From: CAVWQV01 sp963757115
Lineage (GTDB): Bacteria > Pseudomonadota > Alphaproteobacteria > Acetobacterales > Acetobacteraceae
Assembly (NCBI GenBank): GCA_963757115.1
Contig: CAVWQV010000007.1
Span: 1-64,000 of the forward strand
Direction of reading: 5' to 3'
DNA: 64,000 nt
Shown here: piece after piece, positions 18,344 to 29,344 of the stretch
How positions within the stretch are numbered: the stretch's first letter is position 1
Layout of the letters: every line of letters begins with the position of its first letter
Program-made: the position numbers and the translations under genes
Notes under the pieces: model-generated
What the model was told of the DNA's origin: nothing
Database searches by the model: none
The model's input: the letters and a program-made list of their open reading frames with translations, nothing else

Positions 18344-21300
18344 CTACTCCGCCGGCGCCGGTGCGCTGAGGCGCCGCCGCTTGCCCCGGCTCAGCCGCTC
18401 CAGTGCGAGATAAACCACCGGCGTCGTATACAGCGTCAGCACCTGCGACAGGATCAGCCCGCCGGCGATCGAGATGCCGAGCGGGCGGCGCAGCTCGGCG
18501 CCGGTGCCGAACGCGAAGGCGAGCGGCAGCGCGCCGAGCAGGGCCGCGAGGGTCGTCATCATGATGGGGCGGAAGCGCTCCATGCAGGCGGCGAAAATGG
18601 CCTCGAACGGCGACAACCCATGCTCGCGCTCCTGCTCCAGCGCGAAATCCACCAGCATGATGCCGTTCTTTTTCACGATGCCCATCAACAGGATGATGCC
18701 AATGATCCCCATGATGGACAGGTCGGTTCCCGTCACCAGCAGCGCCAACAGCGCGCCGACCCCGGCCGACGGCAACGTGCTGAGGATGGTGAGCGGGTGC
18801 AGCAAGCTCTCGTACAGCACGCCGAGCACGATGTAGATGGAGATCAGCGCCGCCGCGATCAGCATCGGCTGCGACGACAGCGACTGCGTAAGGAAACGCG
18901 CATTGCCGGCGAACTCGACCCGCACGCTGTCCGGCATCAACAGGTCGCGCGCCGCTTGCTGGATCGCCGCAGTGGCCTGGCCGAGCGACATGCCGTTGGT
19001 CACGTTGAAGCTGATCGTCCCGGCAGGGAACTGCCCCTCGTGATGCACCGCCAGCGGCGCGGTATCCCGGGTGAAATGCGCCACGGCCGACAGCGGCACC
19101 TGCCCACCACCCGTGGCACCGATATAGATGCGGTCGAGCAACGACGGGTCGGTCTGCAGCTTGGGATCTACCTCCAGTACCGACCTTGTACTGATTGCGC
19201 TGCGTGTAAATCGTCGAGATCTGCCGCTGCGAGTAAGCGTTGTTCAGCCCATTATCGATCGCGGCGGCGGTGACGCCGAGCCGCGCCGCGGCCACCCGGT
19301 CGATCACCACGTCCATCTGCGGCCCCGCACGATCCTGGTCGCTGCTGACGTCCGCGACGCCCGGCACGCTCCTGAGCTTGTCGACGAGGCGCTCGGTCCA
19401 CAGGCGCATCTCGTCGAGGTTCTGCGAGACCACCGAGAACTGATAGGCCGCACCCCCGGTGCGGCCGCCACCGCGCAGATCCTGGGCGAGGTAGAGCGAG
19501 GTCTCCACGCCGCCCACGCGGGCCAGGGGAGCGCGCAGGCGCTCGATCACGGCGTTCGCCGAAGCGCGCCGTTCCGCCAGCGGCTTCAGGCTCACGTAAA
19601 GGGTGCCACGATTGAGTGAATTCCAGCCGCTCGCCACCCCGATCGTCGAGCCGACCGATGCTACCGCCGGGTCCGCGAGCAGCACGTCGACCGCCGCCCG
19701 TTGCCGGTCGGTCATGGCGCGGAACGACACGTCGGGCGAAGCGATGGTCTGCCCGATCAGCAACCCGGTGTCCTGCTCCGGCAAGAAGCCTTTGGGCACC
19801 GCGCCGTAGAGCCGGATCGTGAGCACGACGGTCGCCAGCATGAGGAGGAGCATGAATACCCGATGCCGCAACGCCCATCCCAAGGTGCGGGCGTAGAACC
19901 GCTGCATACACGCGAACGACCACTCGACGGCGCGGTCGATACGCCCCCATAGGCCGCCGGTGCTCGGCGGCTTGGCCGCATCGTGCGACATGAACCGGCC
20001 GCAGATCATCGGCGTGAGCGTCAAGGACACCACCGCCGAGACGGCGATGGCGATCGTCACGGTCACGGCGAACTCGTGGAACAGCTTGCCCAGGATGCCG
20101 CCCATGAACAGCAGCGGCGTGAACACCGCCACCAGCGAGAGGCTGATCGAGACCACCGTGAAGCCGATCTGGCGCGACCCGGCGAGGGCGGCCGCCAGCG
20201 GGGTCATGCCGCGCTCCATGTGGCGAGAGATGTTCTCGATCATGACGATCGCGTCGTCGACCACGAAGCCGACCGAGATGGTCAGCGCCATCAGTGAGAA
20301 GTTGTCGAGCGAGTAGCCGAGGAACCACATGCCGGCGAGGGTGCCGCAGATCGACAGCGGCACGGTGGCCGCCGCGGCGATGGTCGGCATCAGCCGGCGC
20401 ATGAAGACGAGCACGACCAGCAGCACGAGGGCGATGGTCAGCAGCAAGGTGTACTGGATGTCGTCGACGCTCGCCCGGATCGTCGTGGTGCGGTCGGCGA
20501 TGACGGTGAGCCTGATGTCGGGCGGCATCCAGGACAGCAACTGCGGCAGCAGCGCCTTCACCCGCTCGACCGTGTCAATGACGTTGGCGCCGGCCTGCTT
20601 TGTCACGTTGAGCAGGATGGCGGGTTGCTTGCCGTTCCACGCCGCGAGCCGGGAGCTCGCCACCCCGTTGACCACGGTGGCCACGTCCGAAAGCCGCACG
20701 ACCGCGCCGTTGCCCGCCTTGAGCACGAGCGCGTTGTATTCGTCCGCCTGGCTCATCTGGCCGTTGATGGCGATCATCTCGGCCGCGTCGCGACCTTGGA
20801 AGCCGCCCGTGGGCTCCAGCACGTTGGCGGCCCGGATCGCGTTGTAGACGTCCTGCCCCGCCAATCCCGCAGCCGCGAGGCGCACCGGGTCGAGCTGCAC
20901 CCTCACCGCCGGCTTCTCGGCGCCGTTCACCACCACTTGCGACACGCCCTGCGCCTGCGACAGCCGTTGCGCCAGTATGGTGTCCGCCGCGTCGTAGATT
21001 TGCGCCGTGGAGAGCGTGTCCGACGTGAGGGCGAGCGTCAGGATCGGCGCGTCGGCCGGGTTGATCTTGCGGTAATAGGGTCGCGTCGGCAGGTCCGACG
21101 GGAGATCGGTGGTGGCGGCGTTGATGGCGGCCTGCACGTCGTGCGCGGCCCCGTCGATGTCCCGGGAATAGTCGAACTGGATCACGATCGCGGTGGAGCC
21201 GGTGGAGCTGGTCGAGGTCAGCTCGGTCACCCCGGAAATCTCGCCCAGGCGCCGCTCGAGCGGGGCGGCGATGGAATTGGCCATGGTCTCGGGATCGGCA

Positions 21301-21458
21301 CCTGGGCGGCTCGCCATCACGACGATGGTCGGGATGTCCACGCTCGGCAGCGGCGAGACCGGCAGGAAGCGGTAGGCCACCGCGCCCGCGATCAACAGGC
21401 CGATGGCGAGCAGGATAGTGGCGATCGGGCGCGCGATGAACGGGGCGGAAACGTTCAC
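18344..21458 (-). CDS. mdtC: RND efflux pump permease subunit MdtC-like, one frameshift
   Basis: An inner-membrane proton-driven multidrug exporter subunit of about 1037 residues, the second permease of an MdtABC-type pump. It starts FIARPIATILLAIGLLIAG, the first of twelve expected membrane segments. Other marks are SVDIPTIVVMASRPGADPET, the proton-relay helix FVVDDAIVMIENISRHMERG and GYSLDNFSLMALTISVG. The frame breaks near 19178: KVG is followed by out-of-frame residues, whereas removing one base gives VVLEVDPKLQTDP and then LDRIYIGATGGGQVPLS. The remainder, including the second pair of helices (MGIIGIILLMGIVKKNGIML), is intact to a stop at 18344. It lies 50 bases downstream of mdtB. The MdtB:MdtC stoichiometry known in Escherichia coli is 2:1. 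Confidence 0.9.
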
Positions 21459-21508
21459 TGGGCATTACCGCCGACTGCTACAATCGAACCGAAATGGAGT
21501 GGCACAGG

Positions 21509-24500
21509 CTACTCCGCCGCCACCACGGCCGATCCGGCCACGCGGCGGCGCAGCCGTTCCATGTACAGATAGATCACCGGTGTGGTGTACAGCGTGAGCA
21601 GCTGACTGAGCAGCAGCCCACCGATGATGGTGATGCCGAGCGGTGCCCGGAGCTCCGACCCCGCACCGTGCCCGATCACCAGCGGCACCGCGCCGAGCAA
21701 CGCCGCCATCGTCGTCATCATGATCGGCCGGAACCGCAGCAGGGAGGCTTCCTCAATCGCCGCCCGCGGCGTGAGGCCGCGCTCGCGCTCGGCGTCGAGG
21801 GCGAAGTCGATCATCATGATCGCGTTCTTCTTCACGATGCCCATCAGCAGCACGACGCCGACCAGCGCCACGAGCGACAAATCGGCGCCGCACAGCATCA
21901 ACGCTAGCAGCGCCCCGATGCCGGCCGATGGCAAGGTGGACAGGATCGTGATGGGGTGGATCACGCTCTCGTACAGCACCCCGAGCACGATGTAGATCAC
22001 CACCATCGCCGCGCCGATCAGCCACGGCTCCGCCGCCAGCGAGCGCTGGAATTCGGCCGCATCGCCGGAGTAGCCGCCGGTCACCGTATTCGGCATCCCG
22101 ATCGCGCGCTCGGCCTCATGCACCGCCGTGACCGCCTGGCCTAGCGAGTAGCCGGGTGCGAGATCAAAGCTCAAGGTCACGGACGGAAACTGCGCCTGAT
22201 GCGTGACGACGAGCGGCGCCGTGGTCCGCTCGATCGTCGCGATGCCGGATAGCGGCACCTGCGCGTCGTTGGCCCCGGGCACGCGCAGCTGCATCAGCCG
22301 GTTGGGATCGGCCTGCCAGGACGGGTCCGCCTCCAGCACGACGCGATACTGGTTCGCCTGGCCGAAGATGGTGGAGATCTGCCGTTGCCCGAACGCGTCG
22401 TAGAGCGTGTCCTGCACCGCCTGCATGGACACGCCGAGGCGCATGGCCGCCGCCCGGTCGAGCCGCAGGTAGGTTCGGAAGCCGCCGTCCTGCTGGTCGG
22501 ACGCCACGTTGCGCAGCACCGGGTCCGACCGGAGCCGGTCGAGCAGCTTGGGCGCCCAGATCGCGAGCTCCGCGGGGTCGGTGTCCATCAATGTGTATTG
22601 GAACTGGGTGCGGCTGACCCGCGCGCCGATCTGGATGTCCTGCACCGGCTGGAAGAACACCGAAAGGCCGGGGATCCCAGCGACCGCCGCCCCGAGCCGC
22701 TCGATCACCGCCGGCGCCGGATCGCGGCCGGCAACCGGCTTCAATGCAATGGTGAGCCGGCCCGTGTTAGGCGTCGCGTTGATCGTCCCCGCGCCGACGA
22801 ACGATACTACTCCCGAAACGGCCGGGTCGCGTGCGACGATGTCGGCGGCGCGCGCCTGCATCGCCGCGAGCCGCGGGATCGAGACGCTTTCCGAGGCTTC
22901 GGTGGTAGCGACGATCACGCCCGTATCCTGCTGCGGCAGGAAGCCCTTCGGCACGACAATATAAAGCGCAATGGTGCCGATCAGGGTCGCCACCGCGATC
23001 AACAGCAGCAAGGACTGCCGCCCAAGCGCCCAGCGCAGGGTCAGCTTGTAGCCAGCCAGCAATCCGTCGAACCCCCGCTCCGACCACCGCGCGACCAAGC
23101 CGGGCTTGGCCTCGGCAGCCGGCCGGAGCAGCCGACCGCACATCATCGGGGTGAGCGTCAGCGAAACGATGGCCGACACGATCACCGCCACCGAGAGGGT
23201 CACGGAGAACTCGTTGAACAACCGGCCGATCACGCCGGTCATGAACAGCAGCGGGATGAACACCGCGATCAGCGACACGGTGAGCGAGACGATGGTGAAC
23301 CCGATTTCACCGGCGCCGAGAAAGGCCGCCCGCAGCGGAGCGACGCCTTCCTCGATATGGCGCGTGATGTTCTCGATCATCACGATCGCATCGTCGACGA
23401 CAAAGCCGGTCGCCACCGTCAGCGCCATCAGCGACAGGTTATCCAACCCGTAGCCGAGCAGGGACATCACACCGAAGGTGCCGACCAGGGACAGCGGCAA
23501 CGCCACTGCCGGGATGAACGTCGCCCGCGCCGAACGCAGGAACACGAAGATCACGCCCACCACGAGCACGATCGAGAGCGCGAGCGTCCATTGCACGTCG
23601 GCGACCGAGGCGCGGATGGTTTCGGTCCGGTCCGCAACGATCGTCAGCACGACCCCGGCCGGCATCCCCCGCTCGAGCTTCGGCAAGGCGGCGCGAACGC
23701 GCGCCACCGTTTGCACGATGTTGGCTCCCGGCTGGCGCTGAATATCGAGTACCGCCGCCGGCTTGCCATCGTACCAGCCTTCCACCCGGTCGTTCTCGAC
23801 GCCGGGGACGGCGCTGCCAATGTTGGACAAGCGCACGGGGGCGTTGTTGCGCCAGGCGAGCACGAGGTCCTTGTAGGCGTCGGCCGACACGAGCTGGTCG
23901 TTGGCGCCGACCGCGTAAGCCTGGCGGGGACCGTCGAACCCGCCCTTCGGCCCGTTGCTGTTGGCGTTGGCGACGGCGGTGCGCACGTCCTCCATCGACA
24001 AGCCATAGGCGGCGAGCCGCGCCGGATCGACACGCACCCGCACGGCCGGGCGCAGATTGCCCTGCACCGTCACCTTGCCGACGCCGTCGATTTCGCTGAG
24101 CTTGGGTTGCAGCAACGTATCGGCCGCGTCGCTCACGCGGTCGATCGGCACCGAATCGGAGGTGAGTGCCAGGGTCAGGATGGCTGCGTCCGCCGGGTTC
24201 ACCTTCGCATACACGGGCGGATACGGCAGATTGTTCGGCAAGGTGCCGGCCGCGGCGTTGATGGCGGCCTGCACGTCCTGCGCCGCGCTGTCCATGCTCC
24301 GGTTGAGGTCGAACTGGAGCGTGATCTGGCTGGTGCCCTCGCTGCTTTGCGAGGTCATTGAGACAAGGCCCGGGATTTGCCCGAACTGGCGTTCGAGCGA
24401 TGCCGTGATCAGCGTCGAGACCGTCTCGGGGCTGGCGCCCGGAAGCTGCGTCGTGATCTGGATCGTGGGAAAATCCACCTGCGGCAGCGCCGAGACCGGC

Positions 24501-24595
24501 AGCGAGCGATAGCCCAGCACCCCCGCCAGCAGGATCGCGATCGCCAGCAGCCATGTCGCAATCGGTCGGGCGATGAAGGGTGCCGAAATGTTCAC
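21509..24595 (-). CDS. mdtB: RND efflux pump permease subunit MdtB-like
   Basis: A 1028-residue RND permease, intact from a GTG start at 24595 to 21509. The N-terminus VNISAPFIARPIATWLLAIA begins like MdtC and matches MdtB homologues. Typical segments are LPQVDFPTIQITTQLPGASP, GLVSMTSQSSEGTSQITLQF, FVVDDAIVMIENITRHIEEG in helix 4 with the paired aspartates used for proton transfer, FLPQQDTGVIVATTEASESV and VVLLMGIVKKNAIMMIDFAL. As read, the upstream mdtA runs into it without a stop. In the next frame mdtA would end in a TGA overlapping this GTG (GTGA), so separate proteins are the likelier reality. It works with MdtC in the inner membrane and with MdtA and the outer membrane factor encoded upstream. 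Confidence 0.9.
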   Translation of the reverse strand: MNISAPFIARPIATWLLAIAILLAGVLGYRSLPVSALPQVDFPTIQITTQLPGASPETVSTLITASLERQFGQIPGLVSMTSQSSEGTSQITLQFDLNRSMDSAAQDVQAAINAAAGTLPNNLPYPPVYAKVNPADAAILTLALTSDSVPIDRVSDAADTLLQPKLSEIDGVGKVTVQGNLRPAVRVRVDPARLAAYGLSMEDVRTAVANANSNGPKGGFDGPRQAYAVGANDQLVSADAYKDLVLAWRNNAPVRLSNIGSAVPGVENDRVEGWYDGKPAAVLDIQRQPGANIVQTVARVRAALPKLERGMPAGVVLTIVADRTETIRASVADVQWTLALSIVLVVGVIFVFLRSARATFIPAVALPLSLVGTFGVMSLLGYGLDNLSLMALTVATGFVVDDAIVMIENITRHIEEGVAPLRAAFLGAGEIGFTIVSLTVSLIAVFIPLLFMTGVIGRLFNEFSVTLSVAVIVSAIVSLTLTPMMCGRLLRPAAEAKPGLVARWSERGFDGLLAGYKLTLRWALGRQSLLLLIAVATLIGTIALYIVVPKGFLPQQDTGVIVATTEASESVSIPRLAAMQARAADIVARDPAVSGVVSFVGAGTINATPNTGRLTIALKPVAGRDPAPAVIERLGAAVAGIPGLSVFFQPVQDIQIGARVSRTQFQYTLMDTDPAELAIWAPKLLDRLRSDPVLRNVASDQQDGGFRTYLRLDRAAAMRLGVSMQAVQDTLYDAFGQRQISTIFGQANQYRVVLEADPSWQADPNRLMQLRVPGANDAQVPLSGIATIERTTAPLVVTHQAQFPSVTLSFDLAPGYSLGQAVTAVHEAERAIGMPNTVTGGYSGDAAEFQRSLAAEPWLIGAAMVVIYIVLGVLYESVIHPITILSTLPSAGIGALLALMLCGADLSLVALVGVVLLMGIVKKNAIMMIDFALDAERERGLTPRAAIEEASLLRFRPIMMTTMAALLGAVPLVIGHGAGSELRAPLGITIIGGLLLSQLLTLYTTPVIYLYMERLRRRVAGSAVVAAE

Positions 24596-25864
24596 TGCGG
24601 TCGATGATGCCGGCGCGTCGCCGTACCAGGAGCGCTGGCCTGCGCCGGGCCGGGCGAGACCCCCTCCTCGGCCGGCGAGCACGATGCTCACATGCGCCCC
24701 GTCCGTCAGCCGCGCCGCGCCGTCCGTCACGACGCGGGCGCCGGCCGGCAGCCCGCTCGTGATGACCGACTCGCGCTCGTCCTCATGCCCGACCGTGACG
24801 GGTTGGCGGTGCACGGCGTCGCCGTCCCCGACTACATAGACGTAGGCGCCCGCCGGCCCGCGCTGCACTGCGGCGGGCGGCACCACGATCGCGTCGTGCT
24901 CCGTCGCCACCTTCAGCCGCACGTCGACAAAGCCGCCCGGCCACAGCTTGAGTTCGGCGTTGGGGAACGTCGCTTTCAGCTTGATCGTGCCCGTGGTGGG
25001 ATCGACCTGATTGTCGAGCACCGCCAGCACGCCACGGTCGAGCACGCCGGCATGCGCCCCGTCACTGCCCTGGGCGACAGCAAACGCCTCCGGTGAGCCG
25101 TCCTTCATGGCCGCCGCGACCGCAGGCAATTCCTGCTGCGGCAAGGTGAACACCACCGAGATCGGCTGCAGGGTCGTGATGACGACCATGCCCGTTGCGT
25201 CGCTGGCGTGAACGATATTGCCCTGATCGACCAGCCGAACGCCGGTGCGCCCATTAATGGGGGCGGTGACCGTCGTGTAACCGAGCTGGGTGCGCGCGTT
25301 GTCGATAGCTGCCTGATCCCCCTGCACCTGCGCTTCCAGTTGCGCCACGGTCGCCTTCTGCGTGTCGGCTTGCTGCGCCGAGGTGTAGGCGGTGGCCGCA
25401 AGCTTCTGGTAGCGCACGAGATCGAGGCGGGCGTTGGCCAGATTGGCCTGATCCTGCGCCTTCTTCGCCACCGCCTGATCGAGCATCGCCTGGTAGGTTC
25501 GAGGGTCGATCCGCGCCAACACGTCGCCCGCTCGGACGTCCTGGCCTTCCTTGAACCGCACCTCGACGAGCGGCCCGTCCACCATCGCCTTGACGGTCAC
25601 GGAGTTGAACGCCTGCACCGTGCCGAGGCCATCCAGGTATACCGGCACGTCGCGCGTTTCGCTCGCCGCGACGAGCACCGGCACAGGCGCGTTGCGGATC
25701 CCGCTCCGCGCCGATTGCCCGGGCGCCGCGGGATGCCAGAACCAGGCGGCATAGACGATACCGCCTACCAACAAGAGGCAAAGCAGCGCCATCACCGCGC
25801 GGCCGAGCGTGAGCCGCCGAGCGCGGGTTCGGGCAGTGACGGGCTCGCGCGTCACCGCGTCCAT
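24592..25864 (-). CDS. mdtA: RND efflux pump membrane fusion protein MdtA-like (apparent read-through into mdtB)
   Basis: The periplasmic adaptor of the pump. A single N-terminal anchor (AVMALLCLLLVGGIVYAAWF) precedes the typical PVLVAASETRDVPVYLDGLG and TVQAFNSVTVKAMVDGPLVE. The lipoyl/barrel half reads GQDVRAGDVLARIDPRTYQA, followed by a coiled-coil hairpin and APINGRTGVRLVDQGNIVHA. The start at 25864 has GAGGAGG about 10 bases upstream; the frame also extends to 25969. As read, the frame continues into MdtB after RGGGLARPGAGQRSW. Dropping one base, most plausibly in the five-G run near 24657-24661, gives an Arg/His-rich tail and a TGA overlapping the mdtB GTG, and makes the gene 424 codons. 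I regard the fusion as an artefact. Confidence 0.88.
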
Positions 25865-25973
25865 GCGGCGTGCCTCCTCAAAAGACCCTTCGCCCCGATC
25901 GCCAGAGGGAGTGAGCCTTCTACTCCCTCCCGGCCCGGTCGAGCGCGGGAATGCCGGCAAGTCAGACACATTG

Positions 25974-27513
25974 TCACTTCAGATCGCCTTCCACCGGCAG
26001 TGCTAGGCCGCCTCCCACCAGCCCCGGCGACAAGCCCGGGAACTGCGCGGGTATCGGCCCCGCCGGCTGCGTCCAACCGCCGCCCAGCGCCTTGTAGAGA
26101 TTGAGCAGTGCCTGGAAATGCGCCAGTCGGACCTGCGCCAGAATGTCCCGGTCGTTAAAAAGCGTGATCTCGGCGTTCAGCACCGTCGTTATGTCCACCG
26201 TGCCCGCCGCGACTTGCGCCCGCGCGATGTCGGCGGCGCGCTGCGCCACGTCCACCGCTCGCTGCTCGAGCACGAGCTGTTCGCCCGTGAAGCGCCAGGC
26301 CGTCAGGGCGTTCTCGACGTCGGTGAATGCCTGAAGGATGGCTTTTCTGTAGTTGGCCAGCAGTTCGTCGCGCCGCCCTCGCGCCTGCTCGAGGTTGCCG
26401 CGCAAGGTGCCGGCGTCGAAGATCGGCTGCGTGAGGCTGCTCGTGAGTGCCAGCACGGTCGCACCCGGGCCGAACAGCGTATTGAGCGCGAGGCTCGAGT
26501 ATCCCGCTGAGCCAGTAAGCTGGATGTTCGGGAAGAAGGCCGCCCGCGCCGCCCGGATGTCTGCGGTTGCGGATACGAGCTCGGCTTCGACTTCGGCCAC
26601 GTCGGGCCGACGCAGCAAAAGCTGGGAAGGCAGGCCCGGGTAGACCGGCGGCAGCGCCAAATCAACCAGCGTTCCCGGGCGAGCGGCAATCGCCTCCGGC
26701 GGCGTGCCCACCAGGATGCCGAGGCCGATCACCTCCTGCTCAAGCTGGTTGCGGAAGTTCGGGATGTTCGCCCGCTCCCCGGCTACCAGCGCCTCCTGTT
26801 GCGCAACGTCGAGTTCGCTCGCCGTGCCCACGGCGAGGCGCGCCCGGACGACAGTCAGGACCTGTTCGGAGCTCGCGAGGTTCTGCTTGGCAATGGTGAG
26901 ACGATCCTGGAGCGATAGTGCCGTGAACCAAGTGTTGGCGACGCTGGTGACAACCGTGAGCGCCACCGTGTCCTGGTCCCAACGGCTGAACACCGCAGCC
27001 GCCTTTGCCGCTTCATAGCGGGCGAGATTGCTACCCCAGAAGTCCGTTTGATAGCCGGCAACCGATTTCAGCTGTGTATGACCGAAAGTCCCGGTATCGG
27101 CTGCCCCCGGACGTGCTGAAGGTCTGCCCATTAGAGATGATTGTGCCTGACCGGCTCGAGGTGGTCCCCGATCGCTGGTAGTTGCTGGTCCCGGTCAGAT
27201 CGAGCGTGGGCAGCAACGGCGCCCCGGCCAGCCGCACCTGCGCGTCCGCCTGGCGTACCCGGGCGATCGCGGCCGCGATGTCAAGATTGTGGGCTCGCGC
27301 CTGCCCAATCAGGCCGTTCAGCTGAGGCGAACGGAAGCCGCGCCACCAGTCCGGAGATGGCCAGGCCGCCGCCGCCGTCGCGTCGCTCGCGCGCCAGGCG
27401 ACCGGAACCGCGTCGGCGGGCCGGTGATAGTCCGGGCCGAGATCGCAGCCCGCAAGCGCGGCCAGAAGGGCCAAGCCAAGGATTGGACGCCGGGCTCGTG
27501 GAACGAATGTCAC
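25974..27513 (-). CDS. Outer membrane efflux lipoprotein (NodT/OprM family), one frameshift
   Basis: The TolC-like outer-membrane channel of the pump. It has a lipoprotein signal, with LALLAALAGC placing the acylated cysteine at residue 23, followed by the family start DLGPDYHRPADAVP and WWRGFRSPQLNGLIGQARAH. The frame breaks near 27058, where SYTAEIG is followed by out-of-frame residues; removing one base gives GYQTDFWGSNLARYEAAKAA. The rest shows the repeated OEP architecture: LASSEQVLTVVRARLAVG, LLRRPDVAEVEAELVSATAD, FFPNIQLTGSAGYSS, and a C-terminal LYKALGGGWTQP. It ends 109 bases before the mdtA start, and the order OMF-mdtA-mdtB-mdtC indicates one operon from the promoter region near 27514-27650. 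Confidence 0.88.
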
Positions 27514-27560
27514 GCGCTGCTGGGGCGGCTGCTACGGGCCGCGCCAGGCGGATTGCCAGG

Positions 27561-27581
27561 CGAGGAGCGCAAGCCTCCTCG
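27561..27581. promoter_or_regulatory. 21-base palindrome upstream of the efflux operon (candidate operator)
   Basis: Perfect 7-base arms CGAGGAG (27561-27567) and CTCCTCG (27575-27581) with a 7-base centre, 48 bases before the start of the outer-membrane factor gene. The size and symmetry fit a TetR- or MarR-type operator, but no regulator gene is adjacent. Function is inferred only from position and symmetry. Confidence 0.35.
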
Positions 27582-27783
27582 GGAAATCTTTAGTATCCGC
27601 GCCGTCGCGCTCGCTTTGCATAGTGGGGAGAATATAGTCCGCCCGGTCTAAGGTGCATCACACCATGACTGTAATACGAGGGCCGTCGCAAAAACCCACC
27701 CGCGCGCTCGGAGCCGAGACAATCTTGCGCGCGGAAAGGCGATATGCAATCCAGCCTTGCCGCAAGAGCAAGGAAACATCCGA

Positions 27784-28535
27784 GTGTCTGAGACCATCCT
27801 CGAAACCTCGGGGTTGACGCGCGAGTTCAGCGGTTTCGTTGCCGTCAACGGCGTCGATCTCGCCGTGCGGCAGGGGACGATTCACGCCTTGATCGGGCCG
27901 AACGGGGCCGGCAAAACTACCTGCTTCAATCTGCTGACGAAGTTCCTCCAGCCGACGCGCGGAACGATCCGCTTCAAGGGCCAAGACATAACCGGCCGCC
28001 GGCCGGCACAGGTGGCGCGTCTTGGGCTCGTCCGCTCCTTCCAGATTTCCGCGGTGTTTCCGCACCTGACGGCGCTTGAAAACGTCCGCCTGGCCCTACA
28101 GCGCGCCCGCGGCGGGTCATACGATTTCTGGCGAAGCGAGGCGGTGCTGCATCAATTCGACGGCCGGGCGCGCGAGCTGCTCGACGACGTCGGATTGTCG
28201 GGGTATCCGGCGTGCAAGCGGTGCAGCTGTCCTACGGTCGCAAGCGGGCGCTCGAGATCGCGACCACGCTCGCGCTTTCGCCGGAGATGATGCTGCTCGA
28301 TGAGCCGACCGCTGGGATGGCGCATGACGACGTGGACCGCATCGTCCAGTTGGTGCGCCGGGTCCGCGCCGGCCGCACCATCCTGATGGTCGAGCACAAC
28401 CTTTCGGTGGTGGAAGGGTTGTGCGACACGATCACCGTGCTGACGCGGGGCCGCGTCCTGGCCGAGGGCGACTACGCCACGGTGTCCAAGAACCCCGAGG
28501 TTATCACCGCTTACCTGGGTTCCGCCGATGCCTGA
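27784..28535 (+). CDS. livG: Branched-chain amino acid-type ABC transporter ATPase (LivG-like), one frameshift
   Basis: A cytoplasmic ATPase of a HAAT-family importer. The Walker A is GPNGAGKTTCFNLL at about 38-51, followed by LTKFLQPTRGTIRFKGQDIT and the Q-loop region RSFQISAVFPHLTALENVRL. The C-terminal half shows QLSYGRKRALEIATTLALSP (signature LSYG), the Walker B LLDEPTAGM, ILMVEHNLSVV and GRVLAEGDYATV. The frame is lost near 28205. Here one base is missing (or two extra), unlike the one-base insertions seen elsewhere; the corrected length is 250 residues, exactly normal. I start it at the GTG at 27784 with AAGGA about 10 bases upstream; an ATG at 27757 is an alternative. Its last 8 bases overlap the next ATPase gene. 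Confidence 0.88.
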
Positions 28536-29238
28536 CGGGCCGATGCTTAACGTAGCGCAGCTCAACTCTTGGTACGGGGAGAGCCACATCCTGCACGGCG
28601 TGGACTTCGAAGTGCGGGAAGGCGAGGTTGTGACCCTGCTCGGGCGCAACGGCGCGGGCAAGACCACCACCATGAAATCCATCATGGGGTTGGTGCCGCG
28701 ACGCGAGGGCAGCGTCCGCTTCCGCAACGCAGAGATGGTCCGGCTGGCGCCCAACGCGATCGCCAGGGCCGGTATCGCGCTCTGCCCGGAGGAGCGCGGG
28801 ATATTCGCCTCCCTGAGCGTTACCGAAAACCTGCTGTTGCCGCCGATCGTCGCCGCGGGCGGGCTGGGCGTGGACGAGATCTACACGCTGTTTCCCAATC
28901 TCAAGGAACGGGCGCGGACGGCGCAAGGCACAAAACTCTCCGGGGGCGAGCAGCAGATGCTGGCGATCGCGCGCATCCTGCGCACCGGGGCCAAGCTCCT
29001 GCTGCTGGACGAGCCGACCGAGGGTCTCGCCCCCGTAATCGTGCAACAGATCGGCCGCACCATCCACGAGATCAAGAAACGCGGGTTCACGGTCCTGCTC
29101 GTGGAGCAGAATTTCCGCTTCGCCTCCACGGTTGCGGACCGGCACTACGTAATGGAGCACGGCCGGGTCGTGGACATGATCCCGAACAGTCAGCTGAACG
29201 CCAGCATGGACAAGCTGCACGAGTACCTCGGCGTATGA
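28528..29238 (+). CDS. livF: Branched-chain amino acid-type ABC transporter ATPase (LivF-like)
   Basis: The second ATPase of the importer, 236 residues and intact. The Walker A is GRNGAGKTT at 39-47, the signature LSGGEQQ at 137-143 and the Walker B LLLLDEPTEGL at 157-167, followed by VLLVEQNFRFASTVADRHYV. The LivF-specific segment CPEERGIFASLSVTENLLL is clear. The gene starts inside the end of livG (8-base overlap), so the two are translationally coupled. It is followed after about 106 bases by two binding-protein genes and then the permeases, which is an unusual order compared with permease-first clusters. Substrate specificity depends on the binding proteins and is not amino-acid-specific by sequence. 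Confidence 0.92.
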   Translation: MPDGPMLNVAQLNSWYGESHILHGVDFEVREGEVVTLLGRNGAGKTTTMKSIMGLVPRREGSVRFRNAEMVRLAPNAIARAGIALCPEERGIFASLSVTENLLLPPIVAAGGLGVDEIYTLFPNLKERARTAQGTKLSGGEQQMLAIARILRTGAKLLLLDEPTEGLAPVIVQQIGRTIHEIKKRGFTVLLVEQNFRFASTVADRHYVMEHGRVVDMIPNSQLNASMDKLHEYLGV

Positions 29239-29344
29239 ATTGATCGGCCGAGCATCCGCCGCACCCTCGCCTTCGCGTGCCAGACGCCCGACCATTGAAC
29301 CTGCGTGAAAGCCTGATGCCTCTACCGACCTGCGGAGCACGCCG

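Noticed and set aside
27514..27756. Possible tRNA or riboswitch upstream of the Liv-type operon
   Set aside because: I looked for a T-loop sequence and paired arms and found none. The region only shows the 21-base palindrome.
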